A DNA stretch of 64,000 bases from Poriferisodalis sp965204125 (GTDB lineage: Bacteria; Actinomycetota; Acidimicrobiia; Acidimicrobiales; Poriferisodalaceae). The notes under the pieces are model-generated. The model had not been told where the DNA came from. It saw only the letters and a list, made by a program, of their open reading frames with translations, and ran no database searches. Shown here in pieces: positions 1 through 9,674 of this stretch. Each line of letters begins with the position of its first letter. Position 1 is the stretch's first letter. Both the position numbers and the translations under genes were made by a program. The stretch is taken from the NCBI RefSeq assembly GCF_965204125.1, contig NZ_OZ241968.1, forward strand, positions 2,046,001-2,110,000, written 5' to 3'.

Positions 1-2
1 GG

Positions 3-1523
3 TCGCTCGAATGCTGGGGTTGGAACCACAAGGGTCAGACTGACGTGCCCGCTGGTGAGTTCGTCGCTGTCTCAGCGGGCAGTTGGCACGCATGCGGCCT
101 GCGTACCGACGGCAAGGCCGCATGCTGGGGTGCCAACGACAGCGGCGAAGCCGAACCGCCATCCCTGCAGTTCACGGCGGTCGAAGCCGTCGAGAATGCG
201 GCATGCGGCCTGACGGTCGGGCGCTACATCGAGTGCTGGGGCGGAAGCTTCCTCGGGCGCGTCAAGGCACCCCGAGGACCCTTCGTGTCCATGTCTGTCA
301 GCGATGACGGTGGCGTCGCCTGCGGTTTGCGCACAAACGGAACAGCTCACTGCTGGGGGCGGGAGTACTCACAGGACTGGGGTGTGCCATCTGGCGAATT
401 CGTTGCCATCGCAGCCGGCGGCTGGCACGCGTGTGGACTCCGCGGAGACGGAACGTTGGCGTGCTGGGGCGACAACCGAGCCAGCCAGTCGAGGGCGCCG
501 GCGGGCCGCTATACGGCGATCGCTATGGGGTCGTTTCATTCGTGCGCGTTGCGCGCTAGCGGGGAAATTGCCTGCTGGGGGCAGCCAGAAAAGTCCCGGA
601 CTCAAGCGCCGGCCGGGGAGTTCACCGACGTCGTCTCCCGGGAGGGCCGGAATTGCGGCTTGCGAGTCGACGGCGCCGCAGTGTGCTGGGGACTCCAGTA
701 TGACGGCCGCGACAGCGCGCCCGGGCGAGAATTCGCGTTCCTCGGCACCGGCTCATCGCACGCCTGCGGCTTGCGCGGCGACGGCACCGCCGAATGCTGG
801 GGCGAGAATCACCATGGACAGCTCGACGCGCCCGCGGATCAGTTCGCTGCAGTCGACGGCGGCCGCTACCACACGTGTGCGATCAAGACTGACGGATCGG
901 CCGTTTGCTGGGGAAGCTCACACAACACCGCGACAGGCCGCCACTACGTGCCGCCCGGACATCTGAGCGCGATCAGCACAGGCGGCTCTAGGGCATGCGG
1001 CCTTCGAGCTGACGGAACCGTGCTGTGTTGGGACTCTTCAGGGCCCGTGAAATCGCCGTTGCAACAGTTTTCTTCGATCTCAGTCGGAAACGGGCACGCG
1101 TGCGGCGTGTCGACCAATGACGAGGTCGAGTGTTGGGACTCGAACTCGCAAGGTCAGGCTGTCGCTCCCGCCGGCCGGTTTGCGGCGGTGTCCGCGGGCG
1201 ACGGCTTGACGTGCGGCTTGCGCACTGGCGGCACGGTGGTGTGCTGGGGCTCGAACCTGTGGGGCCAAGCAGAAGCGCCCGACGGACGCTTCGTCGCTGT
1301 ATCGGCTGGCGCTTGGCACGCTTGCGCTCTCGGCTTCGATGGCGAGGTGACGTGCTGGGGCGACAACAATGAGGGCGAGCTCGAGGTCCCCCCAGGACCG
1401 TTTGCCCACATTGCCGTCGGCAGGAACTTTTCGTGTGCACTGCGCGCCGAGGGCACCGCGACGTGCTGGGGCAACGGCGGCAGAGGCGCGTTCGCACCGG
1501 GCAGCGCGATTGATGACGAATAG
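3..1523 (+). CDS. RCC1-like tandem-repeat protein, 5' end outside window
   Basis: The reading frame is open from the first bases of the window and already encodes the repeat motif there (ECWGWN), so the true start lies upstream. The GTG at 45 is only an internal codon. About 13 repeats of 35-40 residues follow, each of the form F-x-A-[VI]-S-x-G-x-x-H-A-C-G-L-R-x-D-G followed by C-W-G about eight residues later. This is the RCC1/BNR-like beta-propeller repeat common in secreted or surface bacterial proteins. Nearly every repeat carries the same two cysteines, suggesting intra-blade disulfides in an extracytoplasmic protein. A signal peptide cannot be checked because the N-terminus is missing. 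The number of repeats suggests two seven-bladed propellers or one longer array. The ligand is unknown. Confidence 0.85.
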   Translation, partial: SLECWGWNHKGQTDVPAGEFVAVSAGSWHACGLRTDGKAACWGANDSGEAEPPSLQFTAVEAVENAACGLTVGRYIECWGGSFLGRVKAPRGPFVSMSVSDDGGVACGLRTNGTAHCWGREYSQDWGVPSGEFVAIAAGGWHACGLRGDGTLACWGDNRASQSRAPAGRYTAIAMGSFHSCALRASGEIACWGQPEKSRTQAPAGEFTDVVSREGRNCGLRVDGAAVCWGLQYDGRDSAPGREFAFLGTGSSHACGLRGDGTAECWGENHHGQLDAPADQFAAVDGGRYHTCAIKTDGSAVCWGSSHNTATGRHYVPPGHLSAISTGGSRACGLRADGTVLCWDSSGPVKSPLQQFSSISVGNGHACGVSTNDEVECWDSNSQGQAVAPAGRFAAVSAGDGLTCGLRTGGTVVCWGSNLWGQAEAPDGRFVAVSAGAWHACALGFDGEVTCWGDNNEGELEVPPGPFAHIAVGRNFSCALRAEGTATCWGNGGRGAFAPGSAIDDE

Positions 1524-1767
1524 GAGAGCGCCGTCTCCCGGAGCAGCGGAATGCTGCGCTGTCCGGCGTGTCTCTCTCCGCCGGTAGTCGCACGGGACGG
1601 CTGGCGGTAGCGTCGGCGCTGATCGACGGTTCCCTAGTGCAGGGTTCGCTCGGGCGTCGCGGGACCGGATCGCTGGGTCGGGCGACAAGGCCTGTCACAG
1701 GAAAGACAGACTCACTTCGCTCACCCGCTGGGCGCGGTGGGAGCAGGCGGGAGCTTGCGAGGTAGCC
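1524..1767. other. Intergenic region upstream of the rho-family gene
   Basis: The 244 bases between the RCC1-like gene and the rho-family start contain short frames with no recognisable protein. Two small dyads follow the RCC1 stop: GGAGA/TCTCC (1523-1538) and GCAGC/GCTGC (1543-1557). Neither has a T-run, so I do not call a terminator. The promoter of the downstream block should lie here, but no convincing -35/-10 pair stands out. Confidence 0.4.
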
Positions 1768-3201
1768 ATGTCAGACATGCCGGATCGTGCCTTGCTGGAA
1801 TCCAAGGAGCGAGACGAGCTGCTGCAGATCGCCGCAGCGCTCGGCGTTGAGGTAGCGCCCCGCGCCCGCAAGAACACCATCATCGGCGCGATCCTGGCGC
1901 CCGAGGGCGAGGCGAGCACCGGCGAGGAACAGGGCGACGGCTCGGCTGACGCCGAGGCCGCGCCCGAGGCTCCGGCGGTCACCAAGCGCACCCGCACGCC
2001 CGCGCCGCCGGCCGATGCAGCGCATGGGGCCGCTGCTGACGCTCCGGCAGAACAGCCGGCAGCTGCGGGCGACCCGCGTGCGTCAACCGAAAGTGCCGCC
2101 GAAGCGGAGGGGGAAGCCGGCGACGCAGCCGACTCCGCGGCGGCCGCGCCCGATGCTCCGGTGGCCGAGGAAGGCAACCGACGGAGCCGCCGGCGAGGTC
2201 GAGGGCGCGATGACACGCAGATTGTCGGCGAGACCGTGCACTGCGACGGCCTGCTCGACCTGCGCGACGAGGGTTACGGCTTCCTGCGCACGAACGGCCC
2301 GCTGCCGTCGGCCGACGATGTCTACGTCGCAGCCCGCCAGGTGCGCCAGTACGACCTGCGCCGCGGCGACCGGATCACCGGTGTCAGCCGCCCGGCCGCC
2401 CGCAGCGAGCGCAACCCTGCGCTGCTGCGCCTCGACACGCTCAATGGCGAGCCGCCGCCCGAGCAACCCGAACGAGCGCTGTTCGACGACCTCACGCCGG
2501 TGTTGCCCACCGAAGCGTTGCCGCTGGCCGGCGAGCAGAGCGCCGGTGCCTTGGCAGCCATCGACCGTCTCTCGTTGATCGGACTCGGCTCTCGCGGCTT
2601 GCTGACCGCGAGCGGGACGCGGTCCGCATCCCCGCTGATCGCTGCCATGGCCGCTGCGGTCGGCGATCAGCATCCCGACGTACATCTGATTGTCCTGCTC
2701 ATTGCGGAGCGGCCCGAAGACGTCACCGATATGACGCGCCGGCTCGAGACGTCGGGCGAGGTTCTGGCATCGACATTCGATCGGCCTCCCGAGGAGCACC
2801 TTGCGGTCGCCGAGCTCACGCTGGAGCGCACGAAGCGCATGGCAGAGGCCGGTGCCGACGTGGTCATCCTCTTCGACGGCTTGACGCGGCTTGCGCGTGC
2901 CTACGCGGCCGGGAGCAACGGGAGACATCAGCCGACCGACACCGTGGGTGCGGCCATCACCTCGACACTGAGATTCTTCGGCGGCGCCCGCAACCTGGAA
3001 GACGCTGGTTCCATCACGATGTTGGCGACAGCGCGTACCTCGACGGGCAACCAGGTCGATGACCTCGTGGCGGCACGGCTGCAAGAGGCTGCGAACCTGG
3101 AGATCGCGCTCGGCGAGGGCCTGCCCGGCACCGCTGAGCTGGACGCGGGCGAGGTTTCCCTCGACAGCGACCGCAGCTTCAGCCTCGGCGATCACCGCTG
3201 A
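1768..3201 (+). CDS. rho: Rho-family transcription termination protein lacking a functional P-loop
   Basis: 477 residues. Residues 1-45 match the Rho N-terminal helical domain. Residues 46-150 are a low-complexity Ala/Glu/Pro then Arg-rich insert, usual in actinobacterial Rho. Residues 155-230 are the primary RNA-binding OSB fold (GYGFLR, DVYVAARQVRQYDLRRGD). The RecA-like domain is recognisable from LSLIGLGSRGLL onward, with the Walker B-like strand VVILFDGLTRLARAY and the ERPEDVTDM segment intact. The P-loop is not intact: where Rho has A-P-P-K-A-G-K-T this protein has A-S-G-T-R-S-A-S (281-288, bases 2608-2631), losing the Walker lysine. The usual Q-loop (GKVLTGGVDANAL) is replaced, and the C-terminus stops about 45 residues early without the G-T-R arginine-finger region. 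It sits at the canonical rho-rpmE-prfA locus. ATP-driven termination seems unlikely from this protein; it may be a regulator or a paralogue of an intact Rho elsewhere. Confidence 0.85.
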   Translation: MSDMPDRALLESKERDELLQIAAALGVEVAPRARKNTIIGAILAPEGEASTGEEQGDGSADAEAAPEAPAVTKRTRTPAPPADAAHGAAADAPAEQPAAAGDPRASTESAAEAEGEAGDAADSAAAAPDAPVAEEGNRRSRRRGRGRDDTQIVGETVHCDGLLDLRDEGYGFLRTNGPLPSADDVYVAARQVRQYDLRRGDRITGVSRPAARSERNPALLRLDTLNGEPPPEQPERALFDDLTPVLPTEALPLAGEQSAGALAAIDRLSLIGLGSRGLLTASGTRSASPLIAAMAAAVGDQHPDVHLIVLLIAERPEDVTDMTRRLETSGEVLASTFDRPPEEHLAVAELTLERTKRMAEAGADVVILFDGLTRLARAYAAGSNGRHQPTDTVGAAITSTLRFFGGARNLEDAGSITMLATARTSTGNQVDDLVAARLQEAANLEIALGEGLPGTAELDAGEVSLDSDRSFSLGDHR

Positions 3202-3268
3202 CCAACTCGTCGCCAAGGCCCGGAGTCCTTAGGCTGATTGGCCCAGAGCCTTCGAATCAGGAAACACG

Positions 3269-3526
3269 ATGAAGAGCGACATCCATCCGAACTACCGGCC
3301 CGTGGTCTTCCGGGATGCCAGCGCCGACTTTGCGTTCCTGACGCAGTCCACGATCGAGACCAGCGACACGATCGAATGGACAGACGGCAACACGTACCCG
3401 CTGGCCAACGTTGAACTGTCCAGCGCCAGCCACCCCTTCTTCACCGGCCAGATGAAGATTGTGGACACGGCGGGCCGGGTGGAACGATTCGAGCGTCGCT
3501 ACGGTCAGCGCAAGCGGCGAAGCTGA
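3269..3526 (+). CDS. rpmE2: 50S ribosomal protein L31 type B
   Basis: 85 residues beginning MKSDIHPNYRPVVF and ending in a basic GRVERFERRYGQRKRR tail. Length, the internal SSASHPFFTG motif and the complete absence of cysteines identify the zinc-independent type B (C-minus) form of large-subunit protein L31, which contributes to an intersubunit bridge. A CAGGAA sequence lies a few bases before the ATG. The gene is in its usual place after rho and before prfA. Type B L31 is a zinc-shortage paralogue in many bacteria; here it occupies the main locus, so it may be the only L31. That cannot be checked from this window. Confidence 0.93.
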   Translation: MKSDIHPNYRPVVFRDASADFAFLTQSTIETSDTIEWTDGNTYPLANVELSSASHPFFTGQMKIVDTAGRVERFERRYGQRKRRS

Positions 3527-3608
3527 CGCCGTCGGGCCACCACGCGGCCCCAGTGCGCGCCGAGCATCGCGAACGGCCAGGCACGACTCGTGACGGCCGG
3601 CAGCCGCG

Positions 3609-4694
3609 ATGACGCTTGACGCTGATCGCATCCGGGCCCTGCACGCGGCCAAGCTGAGAGCCTTGGCCCGCAGCGTGCTCGATGTGGAGTTGGCCGAGGT
3701 CTCGGGTACCGACGACGGCGCGCTCGCCGTGGCCGCCGGTGCTGAGCCTGCGGTGGTGTGCCTCGCGCAGGAGCGCCCCGAACGTGCGCTCGGCGGCGCA
3801 TTGGCGCTGGCCGAGCGGACCGGTTGCGATGACGTGCACATCTTCGCTGAGGATCACAGCGGTGTGCTCGCTCGACGGGCGGCGTGCTTCGTGCCGGCGC
3901 CCGTGGTCTGGAGCATCGAGGGTGCGGGCGCGACGGCCGCAGAACCGGCGCCCCGACCGGTCGAACCGACGCCGCCGCGCGTGCCTGAGCTCGTGTCGCT
4001 GCTCGCCAGCGCCGGTGTCGAGATTGCGGTCGAGCACGGCGTCATCACCGGTGAGGTCGAGGGTCTCGAAGTGGCCCGCGTCGTCCCCGCTGCGCCGGCT
4101 GCCGAAGCCAGCGACGCCAGTGAGGGCAGCGGCGACATCGACCCCCACGACGGCCACGAATCTGCGACTGCGTGGCAGATCGAGGTCGGCGTCGGTGCGC
4201 ATGACCGGGAGGCCTTCGCGCTGCTGCACGCCGACGAGCCCACCGCCGAGGCCATCGGCCGGGTCGCCGAAGTCGTGCGAACTCACCGCTCGCCGGGCGC
4301 ATCGCCGCACCCGCTCAACCGGATGGGTGCGGCTCGCTGGCTGCGCTCGCTGCTCATCCGCCAGCCAGAACTCGTCGACGCTGGCCGTTTGCGGGCGGCA
4401 TCGCCGCCAGTGCCCCGAGGGGGTCCCAAGGAACTGTCGCCGGCGGTGGCATATGGCCTGACGCCCGATGGCCGCCGCCTCGTCGTGGTGGTCTGCGTCG
4501 GCATCGACCTCGACGTGGTGCCGTTCGCAGCAGACGCCCGGCTGTTCCTCGATCCTGACGCCGAATTGACCATTGCGCTGCCGCGACGCGACGCACATGA
4601 CGTCATCAGGGCCATGGCTGCGAGGCTGGACAGTCCCGCTGAGATCGCCGAGATCGACGACGAATGGCGCACGCTGTCAACCGCGGGCGCCTGA
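3609..4694 (+). CDS. Hypothetical protein between rpmE and prfA
   Basis: 361 residues, ATG start, not recognised as a known family. The N-terminal 95 residues alternate hydrophobic and charged segments (MTLDADRIRALHAAKLRALA...) like a small alpha/beta domain. Residues 105-200 are rich in Ala/Pro/Glu and probably flexible. The C-terminal 150 residues are better ordered, with PLNRMGAARWLRSLL and RRLVVVVCVGIDLDVVPFAADARLFLDPDAEL. No signal peptide, membrane helix or catalytic motif is evident, so it is probably cytosolic. Its position inside the translation-termination cluster, with 33 bases to prfA, suggests co-transcription and perhaps a ribosome-related role, which is inference only. Codon bias matches the neighbours, so I consider it a real gene. 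Confidence 0.75.
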   Translation: MTLDADRIRALHAAKLRALARSVLDVELAEVSGTDDGALAVAAGAEPAVVCLAQERPERALGGALALAERTGCDDVHIFAEDHSGVLARRAACFVPAPVVWSIEGAGATAAEPAPRPVEPTPPRVPELVSLLASAGVEIAVEHGVITGEVEGLEVARVVPAAPAAEASDASEGSGDIDPHDGHESATAWQIEVGVGAHDREAFALLHADEPTAEAIGRVAEVVRTHRSPGASPHPLNRMGAARWLRSLLIRQPELVDAGRLRAASPPVPRGGPKELSPAVAYGLTPDGRRLVVVVCVGIDLDVVPFAADARLFLDPDAELTIALPRRDAHDVIRAMAARLDSPAEIAEIDDEWRTLSTAGA

Positions 4695-4727
4695 TCCGGC
4701 CTGAAACCCCCCAGTTAGCCTGAACGC

Positions 4728-5821
<1,094 letters not shown>

Positions 5822-5825
<4 letters not shown>

Positions 5826-7405
5826 GCCGACCCGGCTCGACAGCAGGCTCGACTGTGTCCTCTAAAGACGGGCTGACGCTCGGCGATCTGTACCGCGGGC
5901 TGCGCGAGCAGTTCGCAGCAGCCGGCGTGCCCGAGCCCGAAGTGAGCGCGCGCCGCATCGCGGCGGAGGCCAGCGGCACCAGTGCCGCCGAGGTTGCACT
6001 GGCACCGCAGACGCCGATGACCGTGCGGATGGTGGCGCACGCCGACGCCATGGCCACCCGTCGGGTGGCGGGCGAACCGCTGCAGTACGTGCTGGGCAGC
6101 TGGGGATTCCGAATGCTCGACTTGGCAGTGGACAGCCGGGCGCTGATCCCGCGCCCCGAAACCGAGGTGGTTGCCGGCACCGCCATCGACTGGCTCAACG
6201 GGCGAGCCCGGCACCGGCATCCCGCCGGACTGAACGCTGCTGACCTCGGCACAGGCTGTGGCGCGATTGCCTTGTCGATAGCGAACGAGGTTCCCGACGC
6301 CCGGGTGTTCGCCACCGACAGCTCCGCCCACGCGCTGGCGCTGGCCGCGGCCAACCTGGCCGGCTTGGGCAGCGCGGCGAGTCGCGTCTCGCTGCACCAG
6401 GGAAACTGGTTCGAAGCCCTGGCTGGCGTTCAGGATCCGCATGCGGACGGCCGCGCCGCAGGGCCCCTGCGAGGACGGCTCGATCTGGTAGTTTCCAACC
6501 CGCCGTACGTCGCCGATGGCGAGGTGCTGGCTCCTGATATCGACGACTGGGAGCCGCACGAGGCGCTGTACGCCGGGCCTGACGGGCTGAGCGCGCTCCG
6601 TGCGATCATCGGCGATGCCCGCGGCTGGCTGGCACCTGGAGGCCTGCTGGTGCTGGAACTCGGGGCGACGCAGGCCCCAGCGGCCACCGCCATGGCGATC
6701 GCCCGTGGCTACGAAGACGTGCGCATCGAGTGTGACCTGGCCGGCACCGATCGAGTGCTGGTTGCGTCGCGCCCCCATGCCGAGCCCGATGAGCTCGAGC
6801 TCAGCGCCGCCGTCGAATGGCTGCGCGCGGGCGGGTTTGTGGTCGCGCCCACCGACACCCTCTGCGGGGTCATGGCTCGCTACGCCGACACCGAGGCCGT
6901 GGCCCGGGTATGCGAAGCCAAGGAGCGTCCTCGCACGGAGCCGATGCCGATCCTGGTCTCGGGGCTGGCTCAGGCCGATGAGCTGGTCGAGCTCAGCCCG
7001 GCCGCCCGCGTGCTGGCCGAGCAGCACTGGCCCGGCGGCCTGACGCTGGTCGCGAAACGCCGGGGCGGGGCCGACCCGCTGCACGGCCGCGAGACGCTGG
7101 GCGTCCGCGCACCCGCGCTGGGCTGGCTGCGCTGGCTCATCGACGACGTCGGGCCGGTAACGGGCACCAGCGCGAACCGGCACGGTCTGCCCACACCGGC
7201 CGATGCTTCCGAGGCAGCAGCGCTCCTGGCCGCTCGCCAGGGCGAAACGAAGGCGCCCGGGCAGGTCATCCGCGGCCGCGCGGCGGGGGAGACCGCTTCC
7301 ACCGTCGTGGATGTCACCGGAGACAAGCCGGTGATCCTGCGAGCCGGCGCCGTCCCCGCCGTTGCGCTGGAATTCCCTGAAATTCCTACCGAAACCGGCA
7401 CCTGA
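5822..7405 (+). CDS. prmC: Fused release-factor glutamine methyltransferase (PrmC) and threonylcarbamoyl-AMP synthase (TsaC/Sua5)
   Basis: 527 residues carrying two enzymes in one frame. Residues 15-315 are PrmC/HemK: RPETE (111-115), the SAM-binding DLGTGCG (141-147) and the catalytic NPPY (226-229). This domain N5-methylates the GGQ glutamine of release factors. From about residue 324 a complete YrdC/Sua5/TsaC domain begins, with AAVEWLRAGGFVVAPTDTLCG, the basic substrate pocket residues KERPRTEPMPILV and the G-T-S-A-N motif near 455. It makes threonylcarbamoyl-AMP for tRNA t6A37. The two genes are adjacent in many actinobacteria; here there is no stop or start between them and the linker is only a few residues. 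The GTG start overlaps prfA by 4 bp. I see no frameshift signal, so a genuine fusion is likely. Confidence 0.93.
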
Positions 7406-7434
7406 GCGGCGGCAAGCGCTGCGAGACTGGCGCC

Positions 7435-7908
7435 GTGGCACAGGGCAACTCGTCCGCCCCGAACGAGATCGTCATCGCGCTCGCTGCCGATCACGCCGGC
7501 TGGGAACTCAAGGATCGCTTGGCGCAACACCTGCGCGGCAGCGGCTACGAGGTGGTCGACCTGGGCACCAACGGCCCGGAGTCAGTCGACTACCCCGATT
7601 TCGGCGAGGCCGTCGGCAAGGCGGTGGCGAACCGGACGGCAGACCTCGGTGTGGCCGTGTGCGGCAGCGGCATCGGCATCGCGATGGCCGCCGGCAAGGT
7701 AGACGGCATCCGCGCGGCCACCGTGCACGACGAGACATCGGCCCGACTCGCCCGCGAGCACAACGACGCCAACGTGATCTGCCTCGGCGCTCGCCTCACC
7801 GATCCCGGCGGGGCGGTAGCCGCACTCGATGCGTACCTCGCAGCGGCGTTCGAAGGCGGACGGCATCAGCGACGGGTGGACAAGATCGACGCACTCGGCC
7901 GGCGCTGA
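7435..7908 (+). CDS. rpiB: Ribose-5-phosphate isomerase B
   Basis: 157 residues, GTG start. RpiB interconverts ribose-5-phosphate and ribulose-5-phosphate in the pentose phosphate pathway. The signature is clear: the N-terminal ALAADHAGWELKDRL with the substrate-binding ADHAG motif, a GSVDYPDF-like segment, the catalytic cysteine in VCGSGIGIAMAA, and AREHNDANVICLGAR. It belongs to the RpiB/LacA/LacB family; length and cysteine favour RpiB over LacA/B. It lies 29 bases after the prmC-tsaC fusion and before glyA, a placement seen in related actinobacteria, and is probably part of the same transcription unit. Confidence 0.95.
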   Translation: MAQGNSSAPNEIVIALAADHAGWELKDRLAQHLRGSGYEVVDLGTNGPESVDYPDFGEAVGKAVANRTADLGVAVCGSGIGIAMAAGKVDGIRAATVHDETSARLAREHNDANVICLGARLTDPGGAVAALDAYLAAAFEGGRHQRRVDKIDALGRR

Positions 7909-7942
7909 GACCATCCCGAGAGGCTGCGCCGAGAGGCGCCGT

Positions 7943-7987
7943 CGTGGCCCGAGCGGCCCGTGAGCGGAGCGAACATGAGCGGGAAGC
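7943..7987 (+). repeat. Two-block element upstream of glyA (copy A)
   Basis: Block 1 (7943-7965, 23 bases beginning CGTGGCCCGAGC) and block 2 (7971-7987, GAACATGAGCGGGAAGC) recur on the minus strand at 19988-20046, upstream of glpX. Block 1 is identical in both places and block 2 differs at one base. Here the blocks are 5 bases apart and end 40 bases before the glyA ATG, in the sense orientation. Function is unknown; candidates are a regulatory leader, a protein-binding site or a small dispersed repeat. Confidence 0.6.
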
Positions 7988-8027
7988 AAAACGTGGCAGG
8001 ACGAACATCGCAAGGAGACACAGCTTC

Positions 8028-9296
8028 ATGACCCGAACGCACCCCACTGCAGCGAGCTGGGCACCGCTCGGCGATCCCGAGATCGATGCCGTGCTGGCAG
8101 CCGAACTTAAGCGCCAGATGACGACGATCCAGCTCATCGCGTCGGAGAACTTCGCCTCGCCCGCGGTCATGGCGGTCACGGGCAGCGTGCTCACCAACAA
8201 GTACAGCGAGGGTTACCCGCGCCGTCGCTACTACGGCGGCAATGCCAACGCCGACACCGCCGAGCAGCTCGCCATCGACCGGGTGAAGGCGCTCTTCGGT
8301 GCCGAGCATGCGAACGTGCAGCCCCATTCGGGGTCGCAGGCGAACGCCGCGGTGTACCTCGCCATGCTCGACATCGGCGACACGGTGATGGGCATGAGCC
8401 TGGATCACGGCGGTCATCTCACCCATGGGTCGCCGGTGAATGCCAGCGGCAAGCTCTACAACTTCGTCAGCTACGGGCTGACTCGCAGCGACGAGCGCAT
8501 CGACTACGAGGCCATGGCAGCGCTGGCCCGCGAGCACCGGCCCAGGCTGATCGTGGCCGGCGCCACGGCGTATCCCCGCCGCATCGACCCGGCACCGTTC
8601 CGCGAGATCTGCGACGAGATCGGCGCGGTGTTCATGTTCGACGCCGCCCACATAGCGGGGCTGATCGTGGGTGGGGTGCACCCGAACCCGGTCCCGTTCG
8701 CCGACATCGTCACGTTCACCACGCACAAGACGATGCGCGGGCCGCGCGGCGGAGCGATCCTGTCCACCCAGGAATACGCCAAGCGCATCGACTCAGCCGT
8801 GTTCCCCGGCAGCCAAGGCGGGCCGCTCGACCACGCCGTCGCGGCCAAGGCGGTGGGCTTCGCCGAGGCCGCCCGTCCTGAGTTCGCCGACTACCAGGCG
8901 CGCATCGTCGCGAACGCCGCGGCGCTGGCCGACGCGCTCGGCAATCACGGCTTCCGTTTGGTCTCCGGCGGCACCGACAACCACCTGCTGCTGATCGACC
9001 TGCGCACCTTCGACGCCGAACTGACGGGCAAGGTGGCCCAGGAGGCCCTCGATGCGGCCGGCATCACGCTGAACCGCAACGCCATCCCCGACGACCCCCG
9101 TTCGCCCTTCGTCACCAGCGGCCTGCGTATGGGTACCCCATCGGTCACCACCCAAGGCATGGGACCTGACGAGATGGCAAAGATCGCCGAATTCACCGCG
9201 CGCGTGCTGCGCACCCCCGACGACGAGACCGTCATCGCCCAGGTGCGCGCCGAGGTCGCCGAGCTCTGCGCGGACCACCCGCCCTACGACCGCTGA
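8028..9296 (+). CDS. glyA: Serine hydroxymethyltransferase
   Basis: 422 residues. GlyA is a PLP enzyme converting serine and tetrahydrofolate to glycine and 5,10-methylene-THF, the main one-carbon source. Diagnostic segments: QLIASENFASPAVMAVTGS, NKYSEGYPRRRYYGGN, QPHSGSQANAAVY, and the PLP lysine in TFTTHKTMRGPRGG; SGLRMGTPSVTTQGM lies near the C-terminus. The frame is open far upstream, but I place the start at the ATG at 8028 because homology begins there and an AAGGAGA sequence lies about 12 bases upstream. The 119-base leader carries the two-block element also found before glpX. The atp operon follows immediately. Confidence 0.97.
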   Translation: MTRTHPTAASWAPLGDPEIDAVLAAELKRQMTTIQLIASENFASPAVMAVTGSVLTNKYSEGYPRRRYYGGNANADTAEQLAIDRVKALFGAEHANVQPHSGSQANAAVYLAMLDIGDTVMGMSLDHGGHLTHGSPVNASGKLYNFVSYGLTRSDERIDYEAMAALAREHRPRLIVAGATAYPRRIDPAPFREICDEIGAVFMFDAAHIAGLIVGGVHPNPVPFADIVTFTTHKTMRGPRGGAILSTQEYAKRIDSAVFPGSQGGPLDHAVAAKAVGFAEAARPEFADYQARIVANAAALADALGNHGFRLVSGGTDNHLLLIDLRTFDAELTGKVAQEALDAAGITLNRNAIPDDPRSPFVTSGLRMGTPSVTTQGMGPDEMAKIAEFTARVLRTPDDETVIAQVRAEVAELCADHPPYDR

Positions 9297-9314
9297 CGCT
9301 CGTAGCCTGTGCGC

Positions 9315-9674
9315 ATGGCACGCGGCCCCGTCGTCAGCAACGGCAGCGAGGACGGTCTGGCCAAGGCCATCGAGATCGTCGTGACGCCGGCCATATTCGC
9401 AGCGGCGGGATTCGGCTTGGATCACTGGTGGGGCACCGGGCCATGGCTCGCGCTGAGCTTCGGCATGACCGCGTTCATCGTGAAGATCCTCGTCGAGTGG
9501 CAGCGCTATGCCGAGCGCATGCAGGTCCACGAGCAGGAACTGGCCTCGAGCCGTCCCTCCCAGCGGCGGGGCATCGACCGTGACGGCAACCTCGAAGAGC
9601 CCGCATCGCTGCCGACTGGCGTGTCGCTTGACGCCTCGGAGCCGCCCGAACCGACTCCGCCGGCGGCAGCGTGA
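9315..9674 (+). CDS. AtpZ/AtpI-type small membrane protein of the ATP synthase operon
   Basis: 119 residues from the ATG; a GTG two codons upstream is an alternative start. Two hydrophobic helices (VVTPAIFAAAGFGLDHWW and GPWLALSFGMTAFIVKILV) are separated by a short turn, followed by a charged, proline-rich cytoplasmic tail. This matches the AtpZ/AtpI family encoded at the head of many F1Fo operons, thought to assist c-ring assembly or Mg2+/Ca2+ handling. Its stop overlaps the next start by 4 bp (GTGA at 9671-9674), so it is coupled to the operon. Confidence 0.75.
   Translation: MARGPVVSNGSEDGLAKAIEIVVTPAIFAAAGFGLDHWWGTGPWLALSFGMTAFIVKILVEWQRYAERMQVHEQELASSRPSQRRGIDRDGNLEEPASLPTGVSLDASEPPEPTPPAAA

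Noticed and set aside
1568..1765. Short open frame between the RCC1-like gene and rho
   Set aside because: 65 codons of Arg/Gly/Ser low complexity without a ribosome-binding site or homology; more likely leader DNA of the rho block.
2083..3216. A 377-codon minus-strand frame opposite rho
   Set aside because: Antisense shadow; the plus-strand frame shows recognisable Rho domains.
7362..8027. Upstream extension of the glyA frame through rpiB
   Set aside because: The translation is Arg-rich shadow of rpiB; SHMT homology and a ribosome-binding site support the ATG at 8028.
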